Positions 1-8,868 of a DNA stretch of 52,993 nt are shown in pieces. Location of the stretch: IMG/VR virus record IMGVR_UViG_3300025083_000046, positions 1 to 52,993 of that record. One strand, given 5' to 3'. Below the pieces are notes generated by a model. The model had not been told where the DNA came from. It did not search any database and was given only the letters and a program-made list of their open reading frames with translations. Made by a program: the position numbers and the translations under genes. Every line of letters starts with the position of its first letter. Positions within the stretch are counted from its first letter, which is position 1. The DNA comes from a virus.

Positions 1-474
1 CATATAGGAAACTATCTATTTGAAACGGGTCAGTTTACTTTTGATGCAAACTCATCAATGTATGTGCAGGCATCGGTAAAGGACTCCACAAACACTTTAG
101 GTGGTGACGGTCAGATTCTTGTTTCAAACGCAAGCGGTAAACTAATTTGGCAAGACAGTGTACCTACAACGGTACGCTCAAGTGCGTTGACTACCACAAA
201 TATTATTCTTGCTGACAAGAATGGTGTTGTTATTACAACTGCATCAACAGCTACTGACGTAAGGATACCTACGAATGCAGGTGCAGCATTCCCTATAGGG
301 ACTAAGATAACCATCATTCAAGAGGGGTCGGGTACTGCTACTGTAGTGGGAACAGCGGGTGTGACACTTCAGTCAGCTCAAGGACACGATAGGTTGACTC
401 ATCAGTATTCAGTAGCCACTGTTGTGAAGACAGCCATAGACACTTGGTATCTGTACGGAGACATAAAAGCATAG
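1..474 (+). CDS. tail/fibre-type virion protein, C-terminal fragment (5' truncated by window edge)
   Basis: The frame is open from base 1 and ends at TAG 472-474, so the true start lies outside the window. An internal ATG at 58 is not preferred because the residues before it (HIGNYLFETGQFTF...) continue the same style of sequence. The visible part is Thr/Ser/Gly/Ala-rich with short beta-strand-like stretches and no charged helices. A GQILVSNASGKLIWQDS segment is followed by a repetitive beta domain ending in DTWYLYGDIKA. This pattern is common at the C-termini of phage tail fibre or appendage proteins. The next gene starts immediately after the stop (TAGATG), so it belongs to the same late transcript as the capsid genes. 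The function is inferred from composition and position only. Confidence 0.6.
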   Translation, partial: HIGNYLFETGQFTFDANSSMYVQASVKDSTNTLGGDGQILVSNASGKLIWQDSVPTTVRSSALTTTNIILADKNGVVITTASTATDVRIPTNAGAAFPIGTKITIIQEGSGTATVVGTAGVTLQSAQGHDRLTHQYSVATVVKTAIDTWYLYGDIKA

Positions 475-693
475 ATGATACGAAAAGTTTCCATAGGTAC
501 AGATTATAAAGCGGCTATGCATTATGTGCTAGGTCAATCTGTGTTAGGAGGGAACTACACGATACATTTAATTCAGATAGACGATAAGTCGGGTAACACA
601 AAAATTTGGATAGAAGCAAAAAATGAGGTTGTACTTTGGAAAGAGTTCAGTTCATCGATGCCGATATCTATAGAGTACAATATAAATTTTTAA
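475..693 (+). CDS. small conserved-looking protein of unknown function (72 aa)
   Basis: The ATG at 475 directly follows the TAG of the fibre-type gene with no gap, and the gene ends 4 nt before the next ATG, so it is translationally packed into the late operon. The protein is short, soluble and mixed alpha/beta in appearance, with a VLGQSVLGGNYTIHLIQI stretch and a C-terminal half containing KIWIEAKNEVVLWKEF. I see no signal peptide, membrane segment or known motif. Its place between a tail protein and the co-chaperonin/terminase genes suggests a minor structural or assembly role, which is inference only. Confidence 0.6.
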   Translation: MIRKVSIGTDYKAAMHYVLGQSVLGGNYTIHLIQIDDKSGNTKIWIEAKNEVVLWKEFSSSMPISIEYNINF

Positions 694-697
694 TATA

Positions 698-1261
698 ATG
701 AAATCACCCCATTGCTTTATTGTAAAGCCAATAGGGGGTAGACGTTACGACAATCTAAAGAAAATAGGAGGTATAGATTTTATAACCTCATCTTCAAAGG
801 AAGATCATACTGTTTCAAATAGGTTCGCTAAAGTAATCGAGACACCCCTAAGATATTCCGGAGACATTCAGGTTGGAGACACTTTATTAGTTCATCATAA
901 TGCATTTAAGTTTTATAACGATATGCAAGGTAAAGAGAGGAGTGGTAGAAGTTTTTTCAAAGAAGATTTATTTTTAATTGATGAGGATCAATACTTTGCA
1001 TATTCACATGATGGAGTTTGGAAAAGTAGAGATAAGTTTTGTTTTATAAAACCTGTACCTCCAAAAAAATACACCATAGATAAAGCCATAAAAGAAGAAG
1101 AACTTATTGGTGTATTGAAGTATGGAAATAAATTTCTATCTTCAATGGGAGTTAATGAGGGGGACGAGGTAGGATTTGTTCCTGACTCAGAGTATGAATT
1201 TAATATTGATGGTGAAAAGTTATATCGAATGTATAACCATGCTATTTGTGTAAAGACATGA
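698..1261 (+). CDS. GroES-like co-chaperonin, apparently two Cpn10 domains in tandem
   Basis: The 187-aa product reads as two GroES/Cpn10-like modules. Domain 1 (about residues 5-110) has FIVKPIGGRRYDNLKKIGGI, recalling the GroES start and the GGI of its mobile loop. It then has GDIQVGDTLLVHHNAF and an LFLIDEDQYFAY strand. Domain 2 (about 113-187) has FIKPVPPKKY, then GVLKYGN...VNEGDEVGFV, then an IDGEKLYRMYNHAICVK ending that closely follows the GroES C-terminal pattern (GxVxxVGNG, VGDxVxF, IDGEexxxMxexDIxA). GroES is about 97 aa, so 187 aa fits two copies, as in plastid Cpn20. The second copy has a short mobile-loop region. The likely role is helping the host chaperonin fold capsid protein, as T4 gp31 does. 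The stop overlaps the next start (ATGA). Confidence 0.65.
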   Translation: MKSPHCFIVKPIGGRRYDNLKKIGGIDFITSSSKEDHTVSNRFAKVIETPLRYSGDIQVGDTLLVHHNAFKFYNDMQGKERSGRSFFKEDLFLIDEDQYFAYSHDGVWKSRDKFCFIKPVPPKKYTIDKAIKEEELIGVLKYGNKFLSSMGVNEGDEVGFVPDSEYEFNIDGEKLYRMYNHAICVKT

Positions 1262-1533
1262 ACGTAGACGATTTAAAAAAACAAATCATAGACGCTGGCG
1301 AAAGGGCGGTGAAGCAATTGATAAAGGTTGCAAAAGAAGATATTATCAAGCCCGATCCAGATGATGAGCTTGCAGCAGATAGATTAAAGAATGCTGCTGC
1401 TACAAAGAAGTTAGCCATATTCGATGCGTTTGAGATTCTAACAAGAATTGAAGGAGAGAGAGAACTATTAAATAAAGGAGTTGATAAAGTAGTAGACTCC
1501 AAACAAGGATTTGCAGAAAGACGAGCTAAATAG
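1258..1533 (+). CDS. small acidic helical protein before terL; candidate small terminase subunit
   Basis: I start it at ATG 1258, which overlaps the previous stop as ATGA. The frame also has an upstream TTG at 1246, which is less likely. The 91-aa product is almost entirely helical and strongly charged, with DPDDELAADRLKNAAATKK and FDAFEILTRIEGERELL. It overlaps the start of the large terminase gene by 23 nt, and that position is typical of a small terminase or another packaging accessory protein. No helix-turn-helix is obvious, so the terminase-small assignment rests on position and size. Confidence 0.5.
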   Translation: MNVDDLKKQIIDAGERAVKQLIKVAKEDIIKPDPDDELAADRLKNAAATKKLAIFDAFEILTRIEGERELLNKGVDKVVDSKQGFAERRAK

Positions 1534-3757
1534 CATATACAAAGAGGTGTTCGATATAATACCTACCACTGTTCTAAAGAATAAGAACAGAGCAAAGTCT
1601 TGGCTATATGGTTACAATCAGAAGTATGATATTGTTGTAATATCAAAGACTGGGGAGATAGGCCCGATATATAATATTAGTGGTCTACTTGTAGCACTTC
1701 CAAAACCTCCATCTAATCCAATATCAAGAAGTAAGGTAAAGAGTGAGCAGTATTGGGAAAGACAAGACTATCCTAAGCAGTTGTCTAAAATTAAATCAAT
1801 ATTCCAATGGAACGAAATGCCTTCGGCATTTAAAAATTTATGGGTAGATTATATTGAGACAGAGTTTGATCGTAGAGAGTATGGGCATTGGTTTATGCGT
1901 AATGGTAAACCTACTTATATCACTGGTTCTCATTATATGTATTTACAATGGACAAAGATTGATGTGGGATATCCTGACTTCCGGGAGGCTAATAGAATAT
2001 TTTATATATTCTGGGAGGCGTGTAAGGCTGACCATAGATCATTTGGAATTTGTTATTTAAAGATAAGACGTTCAGGATTTTCATTCATGGCATCTGAAGA
2101 ATGCACCAACATAGGAACTCTAGCAAAAGATGCTCGTATTGGAATCTTGTCTAAGACTGGAGCTGATGCCAAGAAAATGTTTACCGACAAGGTTGTTCCT
2201 ATATCAAACAACTATCCATTCTTTTTTAAACCCATACAAGATGGTATGGACAAACCAAAGACTGAGTTGGCATATAGAATACCAGCATCCAAGATTACCA
2301 AAAAGAATATGTCTACCATAGATGAAAACGATATGGAGGGGCTAGACACTACTATTGACTGGAAGAATACTTCTGACAACAGTTATGATGGTGAGAAGCT
2401 ACAGCTACTAATCCATGATGAGAGTGGTAAGTGGGATAAGCCTGATAACATATTAAATAACTGGCGTGTTACAAAGACTTGTCTTAGGTTGGGTAGTAAG
2501 GTTATTGGTAAGTGTATGATGGGTTCAACATCTAATGCTTTAGAAAAAGGAGGAGGTAACTTCAAGAGTCTATATAATGATTCCAATGTAAAGAACAGAA
2601 ATGCGAATGGTCAAACAAAGAGTGGACTGTATAGTTTGTTTATTCCTATGGAGTGGAATATGGAAGGGTTTATAGATAGATATGGAAATCCAGTATTAAG
2701 AACACCTGATAAACCTGTTGAAGGTATTGACGATATGCTTATAGATACAGGAGCAATAGACTATTGGGAGAACGAAGTTGATTCTTTAAAGTCAGATCCT
2801 GATGCCTTAAACGAATACTATCGTCAGTTTCCTAGAAATGAATCACACGCTTTTAGAGATGAGAGTAAACAATCGTTATTTAATCTAACAAAGATATATG
2901 CTCAGATAGATTACAATGAAAGTTTAATACAACAACAGTTTTTAACTAAGGGTACATTTAAGTGGTTAAATGGAGAGAAGGATACTAAAGTAGTTTGGAC
3001 TCCTGATAATCGTGGTAGATTTTTAGTTTCTTGGTTGCCGAGTGCAGCATTACAAAACAACATTATAACAAAGGGTGGAAGAAAACTTCCAGGTAATGAA
3101 CACATCGGAGCGTTTGGATGTGACTCCTATGATATATCAGGAACGGTGGGTGGTGGTGCATCTAATGGTGCGCTTCATGGGTTGACAAAGTTTCACATGG
3201 ACGATGCTCCAACAAATGAGTTTTTCTTACAATACATAGCAAGACCTCAGACTGCTGAGATATTTTTTGAAGAAGTATTAATGGCTTGTATATTTTATGG
3301 TATGCCTATACTTGTAGAAAATAATAAGCCAAGGCTACTATATCATTTCAAGAATAGAGGATATAGAGGGTTTAGTATTAATAGACCTGATAAGCATATA
3401 TCAAAACTTTCTAGAACTGAAAAAGAATTAGGTGGTATACCAAACTCTAGTGAAGATGTAAAGCAGGCTCATGCGACAGCTATAGAGTCTTACATTGAAA
3501 AATACGTTGGTATAGATATGGAGTCAACCTATCGAGAGTCTGATGAAATGGGGTCTATGTATTTCACAAGAACCTTAGAAGATTGGGCAAAGTTTAATAT
3601 AAACAATAGAACAAAGTTTGATGCTACAATTAGTTCAGGCTTGGCCATAATGGCGTGTCAAAAGCATATATATACACCACAAAAAACAGAGTCAAAAATA
3701 AGTATTAACTTTGCAAGGTATAGTAACACAGGTTCTATAAGTGAATTAAGGAAGTAA
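1511..3757 (+). CDS. terL: terminase large subunit (ATPase-nuclease)
   Basis: This is the 748-aa DNA-packaging motor. The ATPase region has a deviant Walker A-like segment KIRRSGFSFMASE at residues 184-196 and a clear Walker B LLIHDES with D303-E304. The C-terminal nuclease region begins near GAFGCDSYDISGT, whose Asp residues are candidate metal ligands. The length and the N-terminal LYGYNQKYDIVVI style match terminases of Bacteroidetes podoviruses. The only in-frame start near the 5' end is TTG at 1511, because a stop lies in frame at 1493 and the next ATG is about 100 codons downstream. I therefore accept TTG. It overlaps the preceding gene by 23 nt, and the portal gene begins directly after its stop (TAAATG). 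Confidence 0.9.
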   Translation: MQKDELNSIYKEVFDIIPTTVLKNKNRAKSWLYGYNQKYDIVVISKTGEIGPIYNISGLLVALPKPPSNPISRSKVKSEQYWERQDYPKQLSKIKSIFQWNEMPSAFKNLWVDYIETEFDRREYGHWFMRNGKPTYITGSHYMYLQWTKIDVGYPDFREANRIFYIFWEACKADHRSFGICYLKIRRSGFSFMASEECTNIGTLAKDARIGILSKTGADAKKMFTDKVVPISNNYPFFFKPIQDGMDKPKTELAYRIPASKITKKNMSTIDENDMEGLDTTIDWKNTSDNSYDGEKLQLLIHDESGKWDKPDNILNNWRVTKTCLRLGSKVIGKCMMGSTSNALEKGGGNFKSLYNDSNVKNRNANGQTKSGLYSLFIPMEWNMEGFIDRYGNPVLRTPDKPVEGIDDMLIDTGAIDYWENEVDSLKSDPDALNEYYRQFPRNESHAFRDESKQSLFNLTKIYAQIDYNESLIQQQFLTKGTFKWLNGEKDTKVVWTPDNRGRFLVSWLPSAALQNNIITKGGRKLPGNEHIGAFGCDSYDISGTVGGGASNGALHGLTKFHMDDAPTNEFFLQYIARPQTAEIFFEEVLMACIFYGMPILVENNKPRLLYHFKNRGYRGFSINRPDKHISKLSRTEKELGGIPNSSEDVKQAHATAIESYIEKYVGIDMESTYRESDEMGSMYFTRTLEDWAKFNINNRTKFDATISSGLAIMACQKHIYTPQKTESKISINFARYSNTGSISELRK

Positions 3758-6193
3758 ATGAGAGAGGTAACGGTAAACATATCGCCTACAGGATTCCCAA
3801 GTCAGTTTGTTTCAGACGCTGAAAAGAAAACCGATGAGTTCGGTTTGCAGATTGGACAAGCTATTCAGTATGAGTGGTTTAAAAAAGATGGGACAAATTG
3901 TAGATTCTATAGCCAATGGGCAGAATTTAATAGATTAAGACTGTATGCTAGAGGTGAGCAGTCAATAGCAAAGTATAAGAATGAAATCGCCATAGATGGT
4001 GATTTGTCTTACATTAATTTAGATTGGACACCTGTACCTATTCTTCCAAAGTTTGTTGATATTGTTGTCAATGGAATGTCAGATAGACTATTCCATGTTA
4101 GAGCATATTCTCAAGATGCTTTATCAGCAGAGAAACGTTCTCAATATCAAGACATGATTGAAGCAGATATGGTTGCTCGTCCTGTACTAGAACAAATAAG
4201 TAAAGACTTTGGGGTTGATCCTTTTATGACTGACCCGCAAGAACTTCCTACTAATGACCAAGAGCTGTCATTATATATGCAATTGAATTATAAACCAGGT
4301 ATAGAGATAGCAGAAGAAGAAGCTATTAATACTGTGCTTGAAGAGAATCATTATCAAGATGTTAGAAAGCGAGTTGATTATGATCTCACAGTGCTAGGTA
4401 TAGGATGTACTAAGCATCAATTTTTACCCGGTCAAGGTATTCAGGTTGAATATGTAGACCCAGCAAATATTGTTTACAGCTATACCGAAGATCCTCACTT
4501 TAAAGATTGTTTTTACTGGGGAGAGATTAAGACTGTTCCAATGACAGAGTTGGTAAAAATTAATCCTGACATTACTGACAAGCAGATGGAAGAGATTAGC
4601 AAGTATAGTCAGTCTTGGTACGATTATTACAATGTGGCTCAACAATATCAGAACGATATATTTTATAGGGACTCTTGTACATTATTATACTTCAACTATA
4701 AAACCACAAACACATTTACTCATAAAAAGAAAAGACTTGAGTCTGGTGGGTATAAGGTAATTGAAAAGGATGACCAATTCAATCCACCTGCTGAAATGAT
4801 GGAAGAAGGTAGGTTTGAAAAGGTAGAAAAGAAAATAGAGGTTTGGTACGAAGGTATCATGGTTATGGGTACAAATATAATATTGAGATGGGAGATGATG
4901 GAGAACATGGTTCGTCCAAAGTCTGCTAGTCAATATGCTATGCCTAGTTATGTGGCGTGCGCTCCTAGAATGTACAAAGGAAACATTGAATCATTAGTTA
5001 GAAGAATGATTCCATTTGCTGACCTTATTCAAATTACTCATTTAAAGTTACAACAAGTAGTTTCTAGAGTTGTGCCTGATGGTGTGTTTATAGATGCCGA
5101 TGGTCTTAATGAAGTAGACTTAGGAACAGGTCAAGCATATAACCCTGAAGATGCACTTAGAATGTACTTTCAAACAGGTAGCGTTATTGGTAGAAGTTAT
5201 ACTCAAGATGGAGATTATAACCAAGCAAAAGTTCCTGTTACGCAGTTAACTGCAAATTCAGGTCAGGCTAAGATGGCTGCTTTGATTGGAAACTATAATC
5301 ATTATCTAGACATGATTCGTTCAGTCACAGGACTAAACGAGGCAAGAGACGGATCAACACCTGACCCTAACTCTTTGGTTGGTGTTCAAAAGTTGGCAGC
5401 ATTAAACTCAAACACTGCAACTAGACATATATTAGATGCTAGTCTTTATATTACACGCACAATTGCTGAAGGACTTTCTTGTCGTATATCGGACTTGTTA
5501 GAGTACGCAGATTTCAAAGATGAGTTTGCTATGCAGATAGGTAAATACAATGTTGGTATACTTGATGAGATTAAAGACTTGTATATATATGACTTCGGAG
5601 TATTTATAGATGTTGCTCCTGATGAAGAGCAAAAGCAGAAGTTAGAAGAGAATATACAAATGGCTTTATCTAAAGGAGACATAAACTTAGAAGACGCTAT
5701 AGATATTCGTGAGCTTCGTAATATTAAGTTGGCAAATCAATTGCTAAAAGTTAAGCGTACACAGAAGGCTGAGAAAGATCAGCAGATGGCTATGCAACAA
5801 CAGCAACAGCAGGCAGAGATTAATATGCAGTCACAACAGATGGCGGCACAAACTGCTATGCAAAAATTAGAAGCAGAGACTCAGTCTAAGATGCAAATCA
5901 AACAAGCAGAGATTGCATTTGAGATTGATAAGATGCAACAAGAAGCTCAATTGAAATTTGCATTAATGGAGAAAGAATTCCAATTAAATATGCAGATTAA
6001 AGGTGTAGAACAAAATGGATTAGCGGATAGAGAGGTTCAACGTGAAGACGCTAAGTCACAACGTATCAGTCAGCAAAATACTCAACAGTCTAAATTAATA
6101 GATCAGCGTAAAAAAGATTTACCACCTATTGATTTTGAATCAAATGAAGATTCATTAGATGGCTTTGACTTTGCTGAGTTTAACCCTAGATAG
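3758..6193 (+). CDS. portal protein
   Basis: The 811-aa product follows terL without a gap and precedes scaffold and capsid genes, the standard portal position. Its body has the mixed alpha/beta, Tyr/Asp-rich sequence typical of podovirus portals (for example YVDPANIVYSYTEDPHFKDC). A long helical stem-like region follows. The C-terminal ~140 residues, from about 665, form a Gln/Met/Lys-rich coiled coil (MQQQQQQAEINMQSQQMAAQ), a tail common in large portals of crAss-like and P22-like phages that form a barrel inside the head. The twelvefold ring would dock terminase and anchor the tail. The C-terminus PIDFESNEDSLDGFDFAEF is acidic. Confidence 0.85.
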   Translation: MREVTVNISPTGFPSQFVSDAEKKTDEFGLQIGQAIQYEWFKKDGTNCRFYSQWAEFNRLRLYARGEQSIAKYKNEIAIDGDLSYINLDWTPVPILPKFVDIVVNGMSDRLFHVRAYSQDALSAEKRSQYQDMIEADMVARPVLEQISKDFGVDPFMTDPQELPTNDQELSLYMQLNYKPGIEIAEEEAINTVLEENHYQDVRKRVDYDLTVLGIGCTKHQFLPGQGIQVEYVDPANIVYSYTEDPHFKDCFYWGEIKTVPMTELVKINPDITDKQMEEISKYSQSWYDYYNVAQQYQNDIFYRDSCTLLYFNYKTTNTFTHKKKRLESGGYKVIEKDDQFNPPAEMMEEGRFEKVEKKIEVWYEGIMVMGTNIILRWEMMENMVRPKSASQYAMPSYVACAPRMYKGNIESLVRRMIPFADLIQITHLKLQQVVSRVVPDGVFIDADGLNEVDLGTGQAYNPEDALRMYFQTGSVIGRSYTQDGDYNQAKVPVTQLTANSGQAKMAALIGNYNHYLDMIRSVTGLNEARDGSTPDPNSLVGVQKLAALNSNTATRHILDASLYITRTIAEGLSCRISDLLEYADFKDEFAMQIGKYNVGILDEIKDLYIYDFGVFIDVAPDEEQKQKLEENIQMALSKGDINLEDAIDIRELRNIKLANQLLKVKRTQKAEKDQQMAMQQQQQQAEINMQSQQMAAQTAMQKLEAETQSKMQIKQAEIAFEIDKMQQEAQLKFALMEKEFQLNMQIKGVEQNGLADREVQREDAKSQRISQQNTQQSKLIDQRKKDLPPIDFESNEDSLDGFDFAEFNPR

Positions 6194-6200
6194 GGATAAA

Positions 6201-6218
6201 TTTTTTATTGTAACTTTG
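6201..6218 (+). promoter_or_regulatory. Bacteroidetes-type promoter (T-tract plus TAACTTTG) for scaffold/capsid genes
   Basis: A T6 tract at 6201-6206 precedes TAACTTTG at 6211-6218, an exact match to the Bacteroidetes -7 element TAnnTTTG. It lies 15 nt before the scaffold ATG at 6234, in the 40-nt gap after the portal gene. I see no TTG/TTTG -33 element at the usual distance. The same arrangement recurs at three other late gaps. Confidence 0.6.
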
Positions 6219-6233
6219 TAAAAATTAAATTAA

Positions 6234-7373
6234 ATGGAAATTAAAGTAAGAGCAGTAGAGGATCATGGAGAAAAGTCAGTTCAAGAAGTTGAACAAGAGT
6301 TGCTTGAGAAGCATGAACAACAACTTGAAGAAAGTGGTAGTAACGAATCAGGAAATGAATCAAGCCCTCCGAGTGCCGCCTCCACGCAAGAGCAAGAAGA
6401 TATACAGCCGCAAGGCGAAACACAAACTCAATCCTCAGAGTTAAAAGAGGAAGACGTTCTTTCATATATAGGAAAAAGATATGGTAGAGAAATATCATCT
6501 TTAGATGAACTAAATCAAGTTCGAGAAGAAGCTGAAGAGCTTCCTGAAGATGTGGCTACCTATCTTAAATTTAAAAAAGAAACTGGTAGAGGTTTAAATG
6601 ATTTTGTTAGTGCTAACAAAAATTATGATGACCTTGAGCCAGACCAACTCTTAGCAGATTATTATCGTCAGACTCAGAAGGAGTTAGATGCGGAAGATAT
6701 TAGTTACCTCATCAAAGACAAATTCGGTTATGATGAAGATTATGACGAAGATGATGTCATAAAGAAAAAGAATATCGCTAAGAAAAAGGAGCTTGCTAAA
6801 GCTAAAAATTTCTTTGAGGAATATAAGCAGAAATACTCAACCCCTCTAGAGTCTAGTACGGGGATGCCTTCTGTTGAAAACCAAGAAGAGTTTGAGGCTT
6901 ACAAGAAATATATAGATGATGCAAAGACGTATCAAGAGGAGCTAGAGAGAAAGTCAAATTGGTTTGTAAATAAAACCGAGGAGGTGTTCAACGATGATTT
7001 CAAAGGTTTTGATTTCAATATTGGAGAACAGCAAATAACATTTTCGCCTGGTGATAAGTCTGAGTTAAAGAAGAATCAGCTAGATGTAAACAACTTTGTA
7101 AATAAGTTTCTAGATGAATCGGGAATGATGAAGGATGCCAAAGGATATCATCGAGCATTATCGATTGCAATGAACCCTGAAAAGTTTGCTCAATTTTTTT
7201 ATGAGCAAGGGAAAGCTGATACGGTTACAGAGTCTGCAAAGAAGTCGAAGAATATAAACTTCAATTCTGTGCGATCTACACCAGAGGTTACCAACAAGGG
7301 GGGGACGCAAATTAAGGCACTCAGTTCGACTTCGAGCCGGGGTCTTAAAATTAGATCGAAAAAAAATAACTAA
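6234..7373 (+). CDS. capsid scaffolding protein (putative)
   Basis: The 379-aa product lies between portal and major capsid genes, where scaffolds are encoded. It is highly charged, and its first ~90 residues are Glu/Gln/Ser-rich (EQELLEKHEQQLEESG). Long predicted helices follow with KKKNIAKKKELAKAKN and an acidic DEDYDEDDV patch. The C-terminus is basic (RGLKIRSKKNN), as in scaffolds whose basic tail contacts the capsid protein. There is no enzymatic motif or membrane segment. The ATG at 6234 has the A/T leader AAATTAAATTAA and its own promoter. Identity is from position, length and composition. Confidence 0.75.
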   Translation: MEIKVRAVEDHGEKSVQEVEQELLEKHEQQLEESGSNESGNESSPPSAASTQEQEDIQPQGETQTQSSELKEEDVLSYIGKRYGREISSLDELNQVREEAEELPEDVATYLKFKKETGRGLNDFVSANKNYDDLEPDQLLADYYRQTQKELDAEDISYLIKDKFGYDEDYDEDDVIKKKNIAKKKELAKAKNFFEEYKQKYSTPLESSTGMPSVENQEEFEAYKKYIDDAKTYQEELERKSNWFVNKTEEVFNDDFKGFDFNIGEQQITFSPGDKSELKKNQLDVNNFVNKFLDESGMMKDAKGYHRALSIAMNPEKFAQFFYEQGKADTVTESAKKSKNINFNSVRSTPEVTNKGGTQIKALSSTSSRGLKIRSKKNN

Positions 7374-7394
7374 AAAAAGTCCTCTGAATAAAAT

Positions 7395-7400
7395 AGGAGG
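7395..7400 (+). promoter_or_regulatory. Shine-Dalgarno AGGAGG of the capsid gene
   Basis: AGGAGG lies 11 nt before the capsid ATG at 7412, followed by an A-rich spacer. It is a perfect anti-16S match and stands out because the other well-defined starts in the window have only A/T-rich leaders. A short TCCT...AGGA pairing (7380s with 7395-7398) could partly mask it. Confidence 0.6.
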
Positions 7401-7411
7401 CATTAAAAAAA

Positions 7412-8827
7412 ATGGCTGGTAATTTAGTCGCTGGTGGAGTTGCGTTGCAACCATCAGCAGAACAGGTAGCATTGTCTACCAATTACATTACAAACTTTGA
7501 TTTCTTGAATCAGTATCTTCCTGATACTTACGAGAAGGAGTTTGAGAGATATGGTAACCGTACCATCTCTGGATTTTTAAGAATGGTTGGCGCAGAGATG
7601 CCATCCAACTCTGACCTCATCAAGTGGGCAGAACAAGGACGTTTGCACACAAAGTACACTGCGTGTACATTAGCTACTTACACTGGTGCTGAAACAACTC
7701 AGACAGTTACAGTTCCACTTGCACAGTTAAACCCTGGTACAGGTGCAATCGCTGTTCGTGTTGGTCAGACAGTTTTTCTTTCAGACGAGACTGCTGCTTC
7801 AACATTTTCTAACAAAGCAATTGTTACTGCTGTTGGAACTGGTGGGCTTGCAGCTAACGAATTCACAATCGCATACTACGAAGCTACTCAAGCTGCTTAC
7901 GCTGCTGCAAGTACTGTTTCTATGTTTGCATATGGTTCTGAGTTTCAAAAAGGAACAAGTGGAATGGTAGGCTCATTAGAGTCTGATGACTTATTCCTTG
8001 AGAACAATCCTATCATCCTAAAAGATACTTACGCTGTAAGTGGGTCAGACATGGCACAGATTGGATGGGTTGAGGTTACAACTGAGAATGGAGCGAATGG
8101 ATACCTTTGGTACTTGAAGTCTGAGCATGAAACAAGATTACGTTTCGATGATATGCTTGAGACTGCAATGATTGAGGCTGTTCCTGCTGCTGCTGGTTCA
8201 GGTGCAGCTACTTCAGGATTTATTGGTTCAGAAGGTATCTTTAGTGCTGTAGGCGCAAGAGGTAATGTTTGGAACGGTGGTTTCCCTGTAGCATTAGCAG
8301 ACTTTGATGCTATCATTTCACGACTTGATAAGCAAGGTGCAATTGAGGAGAATGCAATCTTCCTTGATCGTCAGTTTGGTTTTGCAATCGATGATATGCT
8401 TGCTGCTCAGAACTCTTATGGAGCAGGTGGTACATCTTACGGATTGTTTGACAATGACGAGGAGATGGCACTTAACCTTGGATTCTCAGGATTCCGAAGA
8501 GGTTATGACTTCTACAAGACGGATTGGAAATACCTAAATGACCCAACAATGCGTGGTGATTTAGTTGGTGGTAAAATAAGTGGACTTTTAGTTCCTGCTG
8601 GTTCAACTAGCGTTTACGACCAAGTGTTAGGAAAGAACGCAAAGCGTCCATTCCTTCATGTTCGTTACCGAGCTTCTCAGACTGAGGACAGACGATACAA
8701 AACTTGGATGACTGGTTCTGCTGGTGGTGCAAGAACATCTTCTCTAGATGCAATGGAAGTTAACTTCCTATCTGAGAGAGCTGTTTGTGTCATGGGAGCA
8801 AACAACTTTGTATTATTCCAAGGATAA
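7412..8827 (+). CDS. major capsid protein
   Basis: The 471-aa product follows the scaffold gene and is closed by a strong terminator, as expected for the most abundant virion protein. The sequence begins MAGNLVAGGVALQPSAEQVA. It continues with an N-arm-like region, a long Ala/Thr/Gly-rich beta segment (about residues 85-170) and an HK97-type C-terminal half with LDRQFGFAIDDMLAAQNSYG and a Gly-rich end. The length is close to that of crAss-like phage capsid proteins (around 490 aa). It has the only strong Shine-Dalgarno in the window and codon use unusually rich in GCT, GGT and AAC, consistent with very high expression. Confidence 0.85.
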   Translation: MAGNLVAGGVALQPSAEQVALSTNYITNFDFLNQYLPDTYEKEFERYGNRTISGFLRMVGAEMPSNSDLIKWAEQGRLHTKYTACTLATYTGAETTQTVTVPLAQLNPGTGAIAVRVGQTVFLSDETAASTFSNKAIVTAVGTGGLAANEFTIAYYEATQAAYAAASTVSMFAYGSEFQKGTSGMVGSLESDDLFLENNPIILKDTYAVSGSDMAQIGWVEVTTENGANGYLWYLKSEHETRLRFDDMLETAMIEAVPAAAGSGAATSGFIGSEGIFSAVGARGNVWNGGFPVALADFDAIISRLDKQGAIEENAIFLDRQFGFAIDDMLAAQNSYGAGGTSYGLFDNDEEMALNLGFSGFRRGYDFYKTDWKYLNDPTMRGDLVGGKISGLLVPAGSTSVYDQVLGKNAKRPFLHVRYRASQTEDRRYKTWMTGSAGGARTSSLDAMEVNFLSERAVCVMGANNFVLFQG

Positions 8828-8842
8828 TATAAAATCAAATAG

Positions 8843-8868
8843 GGGGAGGTTCGCCTCCCCTTTTTTTT
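8843..8868 (+). terminator. rho-independent terminator after the capsid gene
   Basis: A perfect 7-bp stem GGGGAGG/CCTCCCC with a TTCG tetraloop occupies 8843-8860. T8 follows at 8861-8868. It lies 16 nt after the capsid stop and is the strongest terminator in the window. It separates capsid from downstream structural genes. Confidence 0.92.

Noticed and set aside
1-5. CATAT at both window ends as a sign of a circular genome
   Set aside because: Five bases are too few; chance match. It cannot show circularity or terminal repeats.
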